NCBI RefSeq assembly: GCF_000429965.1
Contig: NZ_AUCW01000015.1
Span: 1-64,000, forward strand
Direction of reading: 5' to 3'
DNA length: 64,000 bases
From: Desulfogranum mediterraneum DSM 13871
Lineage (GTDB): Bacteria > Desulfobacterota > Desulfobulbia > Desulfobulbales > Desulfobulbaceae
The position numbers and the translations under genes were made by a program. Positions within the stretch are counted from its first letter, which is position 1; each line of letters begins with the position of its first letter. Of the stretch, positions 9,207 to 19,121 are shown one piece after another. The notes under the pieces are model-generated. The model worked only from the letters and a program-made list of their open reading frames with translations. It was not told the DNA's origin and did no database searches.

Positions 9207-10454
9207 TTATTTCGCCCCCTCCTTGCCAAGGGCTTCCTGCATCTTTTCTGCAGCGACACAGCGATCAAAGGGGGACTTGTAGAACTCCTCGAGCACGAGG
9301 CAGGCAGCACCAAGTGACCAATCAGTATCCTTCCACTGGTGGACGACCACCTCGGTGGCGGCAAGGATATCAGGGGCAGTATTTTCCGCTATGGCCTCTT
9401 GCATGGGGGTAAACATCAGCTTCCCCGCTCTCACGCCGTTTCCGGTGACAATGACCTTTGAGGGATTAAAAAGTTGGGCAAGGCCGGCGATGGCCTGCCC
9501 CAGGTATTGCCCTGCCTGGGCAAAGGTTTCCACCAAAGGAGCAACACCCTCCTCTGCACCTTTCAGTACCTCCTCATAGCTGAGGATATCAGCTGGATCG
9601 TGCTGCCAGTCTCCCCGGAGACACCGCTCTCTTGCGCCGTTCACTATGCCGAAGTTGCTGATATAGGCCTCAAAGCAACCACGCTTTCCGCAACGGCACG
9701 GACGGCCGCCCCGGGAGACAACAAAATGGCCGAGCTCCCCGGCAAAACCAGAAGAGCCCCTATAGAGTTCACCATCGATAACCACTCCCATGCCGAGACC
9801 ATCCTCAATGGTGACAACAATAAAATTATTAATCCCCTTCCCTTTGCCGACCCACAGCTGGGTGAGGGTAACGGTGTTGGTGTCGTTATCCACATAGGTT
9901 TCAATCCGAAATCGCTTTCTGATCAGCTCTCGCAAGGAGGCGGTATCGCGGCTGAACAGCGGGCTCCAGTAACTGACACCTTCACGGTTGTCCACATGAC
10001 CGGGTATCCCGATTCCTATTCCGGAGATCTGCTTGAGTGACAGGCCCGCCTCTTTCACGCAGTGGCGGATAGCCTCCTCGATCAAGTCGGCAACAAACTG
10101 TACAGGACGCTCGCTGGTTCGAACCGGCATTACCACAGAACTCTTTACCTCAGCCAGGATATTGCAGACAACACAACCAACGCGAAAAGCAGAGACCTTG
10201 ACCCCAACGACATAGGCCGCATTCGGATTTATGGCCAGCATCACCCTGTTTCTGCCACGCGCAGACGATCCCTCTGCCTTCTTTTCATAGATCAGGTCGC
10301 TTGCTATCATTTTGGCGGTGATATTGCTGACCGTGGCCCTGCTGTGCCCTATTATCCCGGATATTTCGGTTCGCGAGATAGCCCCGGCAATCCGGATTGC
10401 GTTGAGGATCTGGTACTGATTTAGCGTTTTTAACGCTATCGGACGCTTGATCAT
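9207..10454 (-). CDS. ROK-family transcriptional repressor (NagC/Mlc/XylR-like)
   Basis: This 415-residue protein starts at 10454, where an AAGGAAA ribosome binding site fits; an earlier in-frame start has none. An N-terminal winged helix-turn-helix (about 10-70, ISRTEISGIIGHSRATVSNI) precedes a ROK domain with the zinc motif CRCGKRGCFEAY and the sugar-kinase-like GIGIGIPGHVD and GLGMGVVIDGE segments. Family members repress sugar uptake genes and release DNA on binding sugar or phosphosugar, or by contact with a transporter. It is divergent from the xylFGH-like/glk operon, which it most likely controls. Confidence 0.88.
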   Translation of the reverse strand: MIKRPIALKTLNQYQILNAIRIAGAISRTEISGIIGHSRATVSNITAKMIASDLIYEKKAEGSSARGRNRVMLAINPNAAYVVGVKVSAFRVGCVVCNILAEVKSSVVMPVRTSERPVQFVADLIEEAIRHCVKEAGLSLKQISGIGIGIPGHVDNREGVSYWSPLFSRDTASLRELIRKRFRIETYVDNDTNTVTLTQLWVGKGKGINNFIVVTIEDGLGMGVVIDGELYRGSSGFAGELGHFVVSRGGRPCRCGKRGCFEAYISNFGIVNGARERCLRGDWQHDPADILSYEEVLKGAEEGVAPLVETFAQAGQYLGQAIAGLAQLFNPSKVIVTGNGVRAGKLMFTPMQEAIAENTAPDILAATEVVVHQWKDTDWSLGAACLVLEEFYKSPFDRCVAAEKMQEALGKEGAK

Positions 10455-10674
10455 TGAGTTTCCTTGGATACCGGTAGAGCCCAAGACCATGAAGGTTTCC
10501 TGTTTTCACTGATACCCGGATTAAATTATGGGTCTGCTGCAGCTTCAAGCGCTCTAGCTCATTTTCTGCACATTATCATACGGTCTCGTGCCTTTGCAGG
10601 GGGACGAGTCTGGCACTTCACTCTGAAATGCCGGCGCTCCCTCCTTGCCGGCTGGACCGCAGGGCTGAATTCAT

Positions 10675-10695
10675 TTTGTTAACACCGTAAACAAA
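10675..10695. promoter_or_regulatory. Candidate ROK operator palindrome
   Basis: TTTGTT (10675-10680) and AACAAA (10690-10695) form a perfect inverted pair with a 9-bp spacer, between the divergent ROK repressor and sugar transporter genes. A further TTTGTT half-site lies at 10788-10793, just upstream of the predicted transporter promoter. AT-rich inverted repeats are the usual ROK-family operator form. The assignment is inference. Confidence 0.45.
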
Positions 10696-10811
10696 TCAAG
10701 ACAACAATAAAGTTCACCGCCAGGGACAGACCTCATATGAGGGGCGAATCCCAGCAAAGTTGAAGGATGCATCCAAAAATGCATTTTTTTGTTAAACAGG
10801 TAAAATATATC

Positions 10812-10840
10812 TTGACAAGAATTCACTTATTAACGATGAT
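10812..10840 (+). promoter_or_regulatory. Candidate sigma-70 promoter for xylFGH-glk
   Basis: A consensus -35 TTGACA (10812-10817) is followed after 17 bp by GATGAT (10835-10840), a 4-of-6 match to the -10 box. This lies about 150 bp before the binding-protein start and downstream of the candidate ROK operator. Confidence 0.55.
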
Positions 10841-10991
10841 CAGCCACATCTTACCAGGGATGACGCCTTTACAACTGTCTAACTTCAGATAATTAGGGTT
10901 GCGGATCATCCCGGGCTCACGCCAGTAAGGACAGCTGCTGTTTTTATTCGTTCACCAACTGAAATAAAACATTGCCGGGAGGTTACACCCA

Positions 10992-12014
10992 ATGAAACGC
11001 ACCTTGATGCTGATCTGTTCAACCCTTTGTCTTCTCTTCATGGTTATGCAGGGCGCTGCCATGGCCAAGACCGTCAAGATTGGCTTTATCCTCAAAACCT
11101 TACAAGAGGAGCGATACCAGAGAGACAAGGCCGCCTTTATCGCCAAGGCAGAGTCCCTGGGCGCAAAGGTATATTTCGATTCCGCCAACAACGATGAACA
11201 GGCGCAATTAATGAAATTTGAAAATATGCTGGCAAAGGGGTGTCAGGTTATTGTGTTGCAGCCCGTCAATACCGGAACCGCCGGAACAATGGTCAAGACA
11301 GCCAACGAGGAGGGGGTCAAAGTCATTGGTTATGATTCTATGCTCGCCAACGGCCCTCTAGATTATATGGTCATGCAGGACAGCTGGGCGGTGGGCAAAC
11401 TCCAGGGAGAGGCCATGCTCAAGTGGTTTAAAGAAAAGAAGGGTAAGATACAGGGCAAGGTTGCCCTTATCATGGGACAGCCGGGTGACTCCAATGCCCA
11501 GGCCATGTCCAGCGGCGCCCTTGAGATAATACAACAGTACCCGGAGCTGGAACTTGTCGCCCAGCAATCCCATGAGGGCTGGTCTTCGGACAAGGCCATG
11601 GCCACTGCGGAAAACGTGCTGACCAAATACGATAACAAGGTTGATGCATTCATCTGTAACAACAGCGGCATGGCACGGGGTGTCATCTCTGCCCTTGACG
11701 GTCAGGGACTTGCAGATATTGACAGGGTCTTTGTTGCCGGCTCCGATGCCGACCTGGTGAACATTCAATATGTTGCCCAGGGCAAGCAGGCCGTGGAAAT
11801 TTGGAAAAAGATCGAGCCCCTTGCTGAGACTGCCGCTGAAATGGCTGTGCAGATAGCAAACAAGCAAGACATTACCGTGGACATGCACATAAACAACGGC
11901 TTTGTCGATGTGCCAACGGTGGTCACCCCTATCGTTCCGGTTAACAGAGAAAATCTTGATGCAACCATCATAGCAGAAGGGTTCTACACCAAAGAGCAGG
12001 TATACGGTAACTAG
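10992..12014 (+). CDS. xylF: Sugar ABC transporter periplasmic binding protein (XylF-like)
   Basis: This 340-residue protein has a signal peptide (about residues 1-25, ending GAAMA) and a periplasmic-binding fold of the ribose/xylose type. Alignable segments with D-xylose-binding protein include KVKIGFILKTLQEERYQRD, AKAESLGAKVYFDSANNDEQ and NNGFVDVPTVVTPI. It captures a pentose or hexose for the permease encoded downstream. A strong hairpin lies between it and the ATPase gene, consistent with higher expression of the binding protein. Substrate could be xylose, but the glucokinase in the same operon suggests glucose. Confidence 0.88.
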   Translation: MKRTLMLICSTLCLLFMVMQGAAMAKTVKIGFILKTLQEERYQRDKAAFIAKAESLGAKVYFDSANNDEQAQLMKFENMLAKGCQVIVLQPVNTGTAGTMVKTANEEGVKVIGYDSMLANGPLDYMVMQDSWAVGKLQGEAMLKWFKEKKGKIQGKVALIMGQPGDSNAQAMSSGALEIIQQYPELELVAQQSHEGWSSDKAMATAENVLTKYDNKVDAFICNNSGMARGVISALDGQGLADIDRVFVAGSDADLVNIQYVAQGKQAVEIWKKIEPLAETAAEMAVQIANKQDITVDMHINNGFVDVPTVVTPIVPVNRENLDATIIAEGFYTKEQVYGN

Positions 12015-12057
12015 TCGTCACGGCAGGTCCCTTGGCAAGCGTCGGCAAGATGGGGAG

Positions 12058-12094
12058 GGCGGGAGCCCTGCCATAATGGCCCGGAGCTCCCGCC
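12058..12094 (+). terminator. Intercistronic hairpin after the binding-protein gene
   Basis: GGCGGGAGC (12058-12066) pairs perfectly with GCTCCCGCC (12086-12094) around a 19-nt loop. No U-tract follows, so it is more likely an RNA-stabilising or attenuating structure than a full terminator. Such hairpins commonly sit behind binding-protein genes in ABC operons. Confidence 0.55.
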
Positions 12095-12203
12095 TACTCC
12101 CTGCCCCTCCCCTTGGCGCTCCTCTTCCCGCTCCCCTCCCCCCATGGCTGCGCTGGGCAATGCGTCTGGGGATGAGCATGGCGATGAACAAATTGTGGTT
12201 GAT

Positions 12204-13745
12204 ATGGGTGAAGTGGTTTTACAGATGAAGAACATCGTCAAGGATTTTCCCGGAGTACGGGCCCTTGACCGAGTCAGCTTTGAAGCCCGCTCCGGTGAGG
12301 TTCTGGCGCTCGTCGGAGAAAACGGGGCAGGCAAATCCACCCTGATGAAGGTCCTGAGCGGGGTGTGGCCCTATCCGAGCTATGAAGGTGAAATAGCCAT
12401 CAATGGCCACCCCTGCCGCTTCAAGGATACCCGCGAGGCAGAGCGGGCGGGAGTGGCCATCATTTACCAGGAACTCAACCTGATCCCCGAGCTGACGGTC
12501 GCTGAAAATATTTTCCTCGATCGCCTGTTCTGCAAGCCTCTGGGCCGTGTGAACTGGGGCAAGGTGTTTGCCGAGGCCCAAAGCCTGCTTGAGCGACTCA
12601 ATATCAGCGGAGTGGCGCCGGGGGAAAAGGTTGGCGAGCTGACAGTGGGCAAACAGCAGATGGTGGAAATTGCCAAGGCCCTCTCAAAAAAGGCCAAGAT
12701 TCTGGTGTTTGACGAACCGACCTCTGCCTTGACAGAGAAGGAGGTCGATGCCCTGTTCACCACCATGGAACAGCTGAAAGCGTCAGGGGTTTGCATGACC
12801 TACATCTCCCATAAGATGGAGGAGCTGCAGGTCATAGCCGACCGGGTTGCCGTGCTCAGGGACGGCAGGACCATCGGCGAGCCAACGGAGATCAACCGGA
12901 TCTCCATGGATGAGATCATCAACCGCATGGTGGGGCGGGACATCAGGGAGATGTTCCCGAAGATCGAAGCGGAACAGGGCGACCCTGTTTTGGAGGTTCG
13001 CGATTTGAGCCTTGAACACCCGACCATCCCCGGCAAACACCTGGTTAACCGGGTATCCTTTACAGCCTATTCCGGTGAAATATTGGGCATCTCAGGACTG
13101 ATGGGGTCAGGGAGATCAGAGCTGGCGGCCAGCATCTTCGGCGCTTCAAGGCAACAGATCTCCGGATCGGTGCAACTCAACGGAAAAACGCTCAAGATAC
13201 GACACCCGCAGGATGCCGTCGAAAAAGGTATCGCCCTGGTTACCGAGGACCGTAAATCGCTGGGCCTGGTACTCGGGCAGAGTGTCCTCAGCAACATGAC
13301 CCTTGCTGCCCTGGAGAAGGTGGCCGGTCGCTGGGGCATTATCAACAAGGCCAAAGAACACCATCTCGGCCGTAGTTATGTCGATCAGCTCAACATCAAG
13401 ACCCCGGGCCTGGAGGTTGCGGTGGACACCCTCAGCGGCGGTAATCAACAGAAGGTCATCATAGCCAAATGGCTGAATACCTCACCCAAGGTGCTCATTC
13501 TGGACGAGCCTACCAGGGGGATCGACATTGGTGCCAAGGCGGAGATTTACAACCTCCTGAACACGCTGGTTCAGGAGGGAGTTACCGTAATCATGATCTC
13601 ATCGGAACTGCCTGAAATCATGGGAATGTGTCACCGGATCCTGGTCATGTGCGAAGGCGAGATAACAGCAGAACTCAATGATCGGGAAGCCACCAGGGAA
13701 CTTATCATGGCATATGGCACCGGTAGAAGAAAGAAAGAGGAGTAG
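12204..13745 (+). CDS. xylG: Sugar ABC transporter ATP-binding protein (XylG-like)
   Basis: Two ABC domains occur in tandem. The first has Walker A GENGAGKSTLM, signature LTVGKQQMVEIAKALS and Walker B LVFDEPTSALTEKE. The second has a degenerate Walker A (GLMGSGRSELAA), signature LSGGNQQKVIIAKWL and LILDEPTRGIDIG, as usual for carbohydrate-type CUT2 transporters. Starting at ATG 12204 gives 513 residues, the usual length for XylG; an earlier in-frame ATG at 12144 lacks a ribosome binding site. It energises import with the XylF-like and XylH-like partners. Confidence 0.9.
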   Translation: MGEVVLQMKNIVKDFPGVRALDRVSFEARSGEVLALVGENGAGKSTLMKVLSGVWPYPSYEGEIAINGHPCRFKDTREAERAGVAIIYQELNLIPELTVAENIFLDRLFCKPLGRVNWGKVFAEAQSLLERLNISGVAPGEKVGELTVGKQQMVEIAKALSKKAKILVFDEPTSALTEKEVDALFTTMEQLKASGVCMTYISHKMEELQVIADRVAVLRDGRTIGEPTEINRISMDEIINRMVGRDIREMFPKIEAEQGDPVLEVRDLSLEHPTIPGKHLVNRVSFTAYSGEILGISGLMGSGRSELAASIFGASRQQISGSVQLNGKTLKIRHPQDAVEKGIALVTEDRKSLGLVLGQSVLSNMTLAALEKVAGRWGIINKAKEHHLGRSYVDQLNIKTPGLEVAVDTLSGGNQQKVIIAKWLNTSPKVLILDEPTRGIDIGAKAEIYNLLNTLVQEGVTVIMISSELPEIMGMCHRILVMCEGEITAELNDREATRELIMAYGTGRRKKEE

Positions 13746-13748
13746 ACC

Positions 13749-14900
13749 ATGGCAACAGCGGTGAACAGCGCAAACCCTTTCCATCATGTCGCTGGATTTT
13801 TAAAAGAAAATGGGACGCTTGTGGCTCTGGTGGCGCTGGCTCTCATTTTTTCACTCATGGATGAGGCGTTCTTTACCCCCCGAAACCTCACCAACCTTGC
13901 CCGCCAGACGACCATCATCGGGATCATCTCCGTGGGGATGACCATGGTTATCATCATCAACGGCATTGACCTTTCGGTGGGTTCCATCGTCGGGCTCTCG
14001 GCCATTGTGGTAACCCTGCTCATGCAGCAGGGCATGAATGTCTGGTTGGCAATACCCCTCACCCTGCTGACAACAGGCACACTGATCGGCCTCTGGAACG
14101 GATTCTGGATAGCCCACTACAATATCCCCCCCTTTATCATCACCCTGGGCATGATGACCATTGCCCGCGGCCTGGCACTGACCCTGTCCAACGGCAGCTC
14201 TGTGCCGGTCACCGATCCGATCTTTCCACAACTTGGCGGCTCGTACATTCCCCCTGCTGTTTCCGGAATCCTCATTATCCTGACCCTGTCCCTCTTTATC
14301 TTTGCCCTCTTTCGGGAGGTCGGGCAAAGGAGGAAATATGGTGCTGTCGTCAAGCTGCAGCCCCTCATCGCCTCGACGCTCATCACCGTGGTCGGGCTTG
14401 GCCTCTCCTTCTATGTGTTCACCACCTACCGGGGCATCCCCTATCCGGTGGCAGTCTTCTCCATCATTGCCTTTATCGGCATTTTTATGCTGAACAATAC
14501 CATCTTCGGCAGAAGGATCTATGCCATCGGCGGCAATGAGGAGGCTGCCAGGCTCTCCGGCATCCGTATCTACCGGGTCAAACTGATTGTCTACAGCATC
14601 ATCACCACCCTCGCGGCCCTGTCCGGCGTTCTTCTGGCCTCCCGGCTGAACGGGGCCTCGCCAAATCTTGGCAACATGTTTGAACTGGATGCAATCTCTG
14701 CGGTGATCATCGGAGGCACGAGCTTTTCCGGTGGGGTCGGGACGATATCAGGTACGGTCATCGGTGCCTTTATAATAGGCATCCTGAACAACGGCATGAG
14801 TCTCCTGGGTGTGCCCACCTTTTATCAACTCATCATTAAGGGCCTGATAATCATCCTTGCCGTCTGGTTCGATGTCCTGAACAAGAAAAAAAGCGCATAG
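13749..14900 (+). CDS. xylH: Sugar ABC transporter permease (XylH-like)
   Basis: This 383-residue, very hydrophobic protein has about ten predicted membrane segments. It carries the CUT2 permease signatures GMTMVIIINGIDLSVGSIVG and NNTIFGRRIYAIGGNEEAAR. The start follows the ATPase stop by 3 bp and has a GAGGAG ribosome binding site, so the pair is translationally coupled. It forms the inner-membrane channel of the sugar importer. Confidence 0.92.
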   Translation: MATAVNSANPFHHVAGFLKENGTLVALVALALIFSLMDEAFFTPRNLTNLARQTTIIGIISVGMTMVIIINGIDLSVGSIVGLSAIVVTLLMQQGMNVWLAIPLTLLTTGTLIGLWNGFWIAHYNIPPFIITLGMMTIARGLALTLSNGSSVPVTDPIFPQLGGSYIPPAVSGILIILTLSLFIFALFREVGQRRKYGAVVKLQPLIASTLITVVGLGLSFYVFTTYRGIPYPVAVFSIIAFIGIFMLNNTIFGRRIYAIGGNEEAARLSGIRIYRVKLIVYSIITTLAALSGVLLASRLNGASPNLGNMFELDAISAVIIGGTSFSGGVGTISGTVIGAFIIGILNNGMSLLGVPTFYQLIIKGLIIILAVWFDVLNKKKSA

Positions 14901-14926
14901 ATCGCTGGAGGCTCCACGCAACCGCA

Positions 14927-15919
14927 ATGAACGATCCAATACTACTTGCCGGCGATATCGGTGGCACCAAGACCCGACTTGGGATTTTTTCACGGGAGCA
15001 GGGCCCCTTTAAGCCTCTCGCCGCCTGCACCTACTCCAGCACCTCCCATGGGGGTCTCGAAGATATTGTTCGCGCCTTTCTCCTCGACACGGGATACACG
15101 GTCAAGAGAGCGTGTTTCGGGGTGGCCGGACCGGTGAAGGATAATGCCGCAACTATCACCAACTTGCCGTGGCTGATTGATGGCAACACCTTGGCACAGG
15201 AGGTCGGCATCGATGAGGTTTGCCTGCTCAATGACCTGGAAGCCATGGCCCATGCAGTTCCTCTTCTCAGCGGAACGTCCATGGAGGTTGTCAGTCCCGG
15301 TGAAGCGGAGGCCCAAGGGGTCAAGGCCCTGGTGGCTCCGGGAACAGGCCTGGGTGAAGTCTTTCTCAGCTGGAACGGTTCCAAATATCGGGCTCACCGA
15401 TCAGAGGGCGGCCACACCGAGTTTGGCCCCAGAACCGATATCGAATCAGAACTCCTCAGCTACCTTCGGCACAGATATGATCACGTCAGTTACGAACGTG
15501 TCTGCTCGGGTATGGCCATTCCAGATCTCTACGCTTTTTTTCGCGATACCGGACGCTACCCAGAACCTCCCGGTCTGGCCGAGCAACTCAAAAGAGCTGA
15601 TGACCCAACGCCGCTCATCATCGAGGCGGCCCTTTGTTTTCCGGAAAAAAATCCGATCTGCGTTGCTGTGGTGGAGTTGTTTGTTTCCGTGCTTGGGGCA
15701 GAAGCCGGCAACCTTGCCCTGACAGTTTCCGCCTACGGCGGCATCTATATCGGCGGAGGGATTCCGCCTCGAATTGCACACTATATCCACAGCCCTCTCT
15801 TTATCAGGACATTAAAAGATAAAGGACGCCTCAGCCCGATGGTGTCGGACATTCCGGTTTATCTCATCACCCTTGACGACACGGCCTTAACCGGTGCAGC
15901 CAGTTACGGCTTACCATAG
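14927..15919 (+). CDS. glk: Glucokinase
   Basis: This 330-residue protein has the ATP-binding phosphate loop LLAGDIGGTKTRLGIF at its N-terminus, FGVAGPV near residue 64, LLNDLEAMAHAV, the sugar-binding EGGHTEFGP motif and a C-terminal GGIYIGGGIPP. This is the bacterial Glk family, which phosphorylates cytoplasmic glucose with ATP. It lacks the ROK zinc motif. It is the last gene of the ABC operon, 26 bp after the permease, and its presence argues that the importer carries glucose. Confidence 0.92.
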   Translation: MNDPILLAGDIGGTKTRLGIFSREQGPFKPLAACTYSSTSHGGLEDIVRAFLLDTGYTVKRACFGVAGPVKDNAATITNLPWLIDGNTLAQEVGIDEVCLLNDLEAMAHAVPLLSGTSMEVVSPGEAEAQGVKALVAPGTGLGEVFLSWNGSKYRAHRSEGGHTEFGPRTDIESELLSYLRHRYDHVSYERVCSGMAIPDLYAFFRDTGRYPEPPGLAEQLKRADDPTPLIIEAALCFPEKNPICVAVVELFVSVLGAEAGNLALTVSAYGGIYIGGGIPPRIAHYIHSPLFIRTLKDKGRLSPMVSDIPVYLITLDDTALTGAASYGLP

Positions 15920-15930
15920 CAAACCCTATT

Positions 15931-16050
15931 GGCTGTCATTCCCGCGCAGGCGGGAATCCACTCCCGGAGAAAGGAGGCAGCAGCCTTAACCTGGATCTCT
16001 GCCTGGGTGGAGACGCCGCCAGGGACGGGAAGTGCAGCGGGAGCAAACTG
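15931..16050. repeat. Single copy of the ~137-bp REP-bounded repeat
   Basis: It begins with GTCATTCCCGCGCAGGCGGG and continues with ATCCACTCCCGGAGAAAGG and the central GGTGGAGACGCCGCCAGGGA segment seen in the 8.7-kb array, but is cut before the closing palindrome. The opening palindrome could act as a transcriptional barrier after glk. Confidence 0.75.
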
Positions 16051-16167
16051 AACTATTACGATGCAAGATCTAGACTACCAAGCGCTGTGATCTTCTCACA
16101 CTCAACAGTAAGATTATCTTCCGCAGATCAAGGGGCTTTACCCAGCAGTTCTCCTCCCAAGTTTCAA

Positions 16168-18588
16168 TCACACCTTAAAGCCGCCTATCATCTGTCGCAA
16201 TTTTTCTGCAAGTTGCGAGAGCTCTTTTGCGCTGCTCATGACCTGGTTACCACTCGTTGACATTTCCGATGATGACTGACTGACACCTACAATGCTCTGA
16301 GAGATATCATTAGACACCACTGCACTTTGAGCAACATTCTCATTTACCTCACCCAGACCTTCTACCCCCTGAGTCACATTGGTCGAGATATCATTAATTG
16401 CGGCAGCTTGCTCTTCAACACTAGCAGCAATAGTGGCTACAGTATCATTAATCTGAGAAATAACTTCTGTTATATTAGCGATCTGAGAAACAGAACCAGC
16501 AGTAGAATCCTGTATCCGTTCAATCTTATTTTTTATTTCAAGGGTAGCCTCAGCGGTCTGTTTTGCAAGATCTTTGATTTCATTTGCTACCACGGCAAAC
16601 CCCTTACCAGATTCACCTGCCCTTGCAGCCTCAATGGTCGCATTCAATGCAAGAAGATTTGTCTGGTCGGAGATCTCTGCTATGGTTTCAGTAACCTTGC
16701 CAATTTCCTGGGCAGATTTTCCAAGTTCCTCGATCTTTTCGGCAGCGCTACCAGCGACGGTTACGGCATCCTCAGTAACAGTCGCAGCCTTCCCGGTATT
16801 TTTTGCCACTTCACTTATAGCCGCAGACATCTCTTCGGTTGAAGAGGCCACCAGGTTCATATTCATGGTTACCTCTTCTGTTGCAGCAGCAACCGAATTC
16901 ATATTCGTGCTCATCTCTTCAGTAGCTGCTGCAACACTGCTTGATTCGCCAGAGATATTTGTAGCACCAAGAGACATTTGCTCGGAAACGGCAGACAACT
17001 CAGTGGTCGCAGATGACATGGTGTTAACACCTTCAGCAACCTGCTTAAACATTTGCTGCAACTTTAGAATAAAACTATTAAAGTATGCTGATAACTGCTG
17101 AATCTCATCATATGTGGACTTTTTGTACACTTCACAATCCTCGCAGTGCACATGCTTGCCTGAGGTAAGTACCACACACACAGGGTCTTCACTATAACTT
17201 CCTGCCGTTTCCCAGCAGAGGCTATTCTTGCCAAAGTTTTCGCAGTTGTTATTATTACATTTGGTAACCTCAGAGCAAACTGGACAATCCAAGCTAAGAC
17301 GGGTTGTAAGATCACCTTCACCTTCAGATATACCCTTTAGCATACCAGATACCCTAGATATAGGCCTGACAATCGCATTACTCATCAAGAAGGCCAAAGT
17401 AAAACCTGTACAAACAGCAGCAACACCGGCCCCAAAAGCAAATTTACCCAGAGACTTGTTTGCAACTGCAATCGATTCTATCTTTACACTTGATCCATGC
17501 TCAGATTTTTCACGAAGAGAATCCACTGCTGGCTCAATCTTATGCACAACGAAACGCATTCGCTCGACCAGATCAGCGATATTCCTATCTTCTTCCACCA
17601 GAAGCTCAAATAGATGTTTATATTCATTCAACTCTGCAGTCGTTCTCTCGACATGCTCCGAAAGCACACGACTGCTGCTAAAGCTAGCTAACAACCGATC
17701 AACGGCAGCAAATGTTTTCTGCACATACGATTCATCATTGCGAAGCAGATAGTCTTTTTCATTCTTGCGAACATCGAGAAAAAGGGCCTTAGAGTCAGGT
17801 ACAAAAACATCATAGATAGCCGACTCCATCTGATGGGCTGCATCCCTCATAGCCCGGTAGTGCTGACCTTGGATTTCGGCCGACCCGCCTGCTTCATACC
17901 TCCTGAATCTCTCTTCGTACAAAGCAAGAGCCTTTTTTTGAGCCTCTTTGGAATCAGCTTCACAGGCACTGTTATCTATAAGTTTTTTGTAATTTTCTAT
18001 CGCTGCAGTAAACTTTTTCTGATAGCTAGCGCTCTTGTTCAGAACAAAGTCTTTTTCATAACGACGCATCATCAGCATTGCAACCATCAGGTCATCAATT
18101 TGGTGCCCCTGCATGGATTTCGACACTCTCCCTGCAATAGCCCTGAATCTCCCCTGCAACCCAGAATTATGATCAAGCCCCCGCTTCTCCCACGACAAAG
18201 CAAGTTCATTGAAAGTTGCCTCATACTCTTCTGCATAGCCGATAATTGTGCTCGCAGCGGTTGCTGAATCTTGATCCCCAATCAGCTGAGCACGTTGAGA
18301 TATTTCCCGTGCCTCTTCTTTCAAAGAGGCAATATTTTGGTTGAGTTTTTTTATGTACTTTTTATCTTTCCTTATCAAAAAATCTTTCTCATTACGCCTT
18401 GACTGCAGCATATAAATGTCACTCTTGTCGCTATGATCTGCAATTGCTAGCTCTTGATCAAAAAGATTTTCAAAATTTTTTACAGACGAACTGATAGCGT
18501 ACTGATAAATAGCCATCAAACAAACCAGCAAAGAAAGCACCAAGCCAAATGCCCCAAAAAGCTTATACTTTAGGCTAAACTTAAACAT
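16168..18588 (-). CDS. Methyl-accepting chemotaxis protein with HBM-like sensor and Cys-rich insert
   Basis: The 806-residue receptor starts at 18588 after a GGGAGG ribosome binding site. A transmembrane helix (about 12-30) leads into a long helical periplasmic sensor with three RRNEKDFL / RRYEKDFVL / RKNEKDYLL repeats, the mark of helical bimodular (HBM) sensors. A second transmembrane helix lies near 385-405. After the HAMP region, a cytoplasmic insert of about 65 residues carries [30 protein letters not shown] and CEDCEVYK, likely to bind metal or sense redox. The signalling tip has the conserved [20 protein letters not shown] core. The gene is clearly richer in A+T than its neighbours. 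Confidence 0.9.
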   Translation of the reverse strand: MFKFSLKYKLFGAFGLVLSLLVCLMAIYQYAISSSVKNFENLFDQELAIADHSDKSDIYMLQSRRNEKDFLIRKDKKYIKKLNQNIASLKEEAREISQRAQLIGDQDSATAASTIIGYAEEYEATFNELALSWEKRGLDHNSGLQGRFRAIAGRVSKSMQGHQIDDLMVAMLMMRRYEKDFVLNKSASYQKKFTAAIENYKKLIDNSACEADSKEAQKKALALYEERFRRYEAGGSAEIQGQHYRAMRDAAHQMESAIYDVFVPDSKALFLDVRKNEKDYLLRNDESYVQKTFAAVDRLLASFSSSRVLSEHVERTTAELNEYKHLFELLVEEDRNIADLVERMRFVVHKIEPAVDSLREKSEHGSSVKIESIAVANKSLGKFAFGAGVAAVCTGFTLAFLMSNAIVRPISRVSGMLKGISEGEGDLTTRLSLDCPVCSEVTKCNNNNCENFGKNSLCWETAGSYSEDPVCVVLTSGKHVHCEDCEVYKKSTYDEIQQLSAYFNSFILKLQQMFKQVAEGVNTMSSATTELSAVSEQMSLGATNISGESSSVAAATEEMSTNMNSVAAATEEVTMNMNLVASSTEEMSAAISEVAKNTGKAATVTEDAVTVAGSAAEKIEELGKSAQEIGKVTETIAEISDQTNLLALNATIEAARAGESGKGFAVVANEIKDLAKQTAEATLEIKNKIERIQDSTAGSVSQIANITEVISQINDTVATIAASVEEQAAAINDISTNVTQGVEGLGEVNENVAQSAVVSNDISQSIVGVSQSSSEMSTSGNQVMSSAKELSQLAEKLRQMIGGFKV

Positions 18589-18669
18589 AGAAAACCTCCC
18601 TTTGACTGTATTAATACGAACTATGGCAAACGAAACTACTTTAATCGACAAGGAGAAACCTACATACTG

Positions 18670-18685
18670 ACGTTACTGGTAACGT
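18670..18685. promoter_or_regulatory. Inverted repeat in the chemoreceptor leader
   Basis: ACGTTAC and GTAACGT form 7-bp arms around TG, about 80 bp upstream of the receptor start. It may be an operator or a leader hairpin; no regulator is identified. Confidence 0.35.
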
Positions 18686-19112
18686 TTTCTTTTGCGCTGC
18701 TGCTTGCTCTATCTGCTGCTGACTTCTCTACTAAAAACATAAAATAAAGATCAAATATTTACTAAACTCCTGCATAGTGGACCTATTCACAACTCAAAAG
18801 CCCTTTGCTCGCCAAAGATGGTTCTGCAAAATATGTTCTCATTATATGGTTTTAAATTATCTATATTCAACTTTTTTATTGAAACAAGGAAAAACACTTC
18901 GGTTCTCCTCTAGAAAGGGTGCATAATCCCTGCTTACAAATCCAAAAATGATCTCCTTTTTAGGCTGATAGAATCCCAGGCCAACCACCACCCTCCTCAC
19001 GAAAGGAAAACCAAGAACAAAAGGGGGCAAGTCAACTTTTGGCTTCACAGGGTCGAAGAATAACACCGCCTCCATTCCGGCCCTAGATATACGAGCCGGC
19101 TGTCTCTAAGCT
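18686..19112. other. AT-rich region upstream of the chemoreceptor
   Basis: No gene is firmly supported. A minus-strand frame of 72 codons (18857-19075, rich in Phe, Val and Pro) has no ribosome binding site or recognised motif and is left unannotated. AT-rich stretches near 18735-18770 could hold the receptor promoter, but no well-spaced boxes stand out. Confidence 0.4.
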
Positions 19113-19121
19113 GAAGGGATT

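Noticed and set aside
12058-12094. Full rho-independent terminator after the xylF-like gene
   Set aside because: The stem is perfect, but no run of T follows and the downstream genes clearly belong to the same transporter, so it is reported as an intercistronic hairpin rather than an operon end.
18857-19075. Possible 72-residue minus-strand protein
   Set aside because: No ribosome binding site, no recognisable motif and no conserved context; it may be chance in AT-rich sequence.
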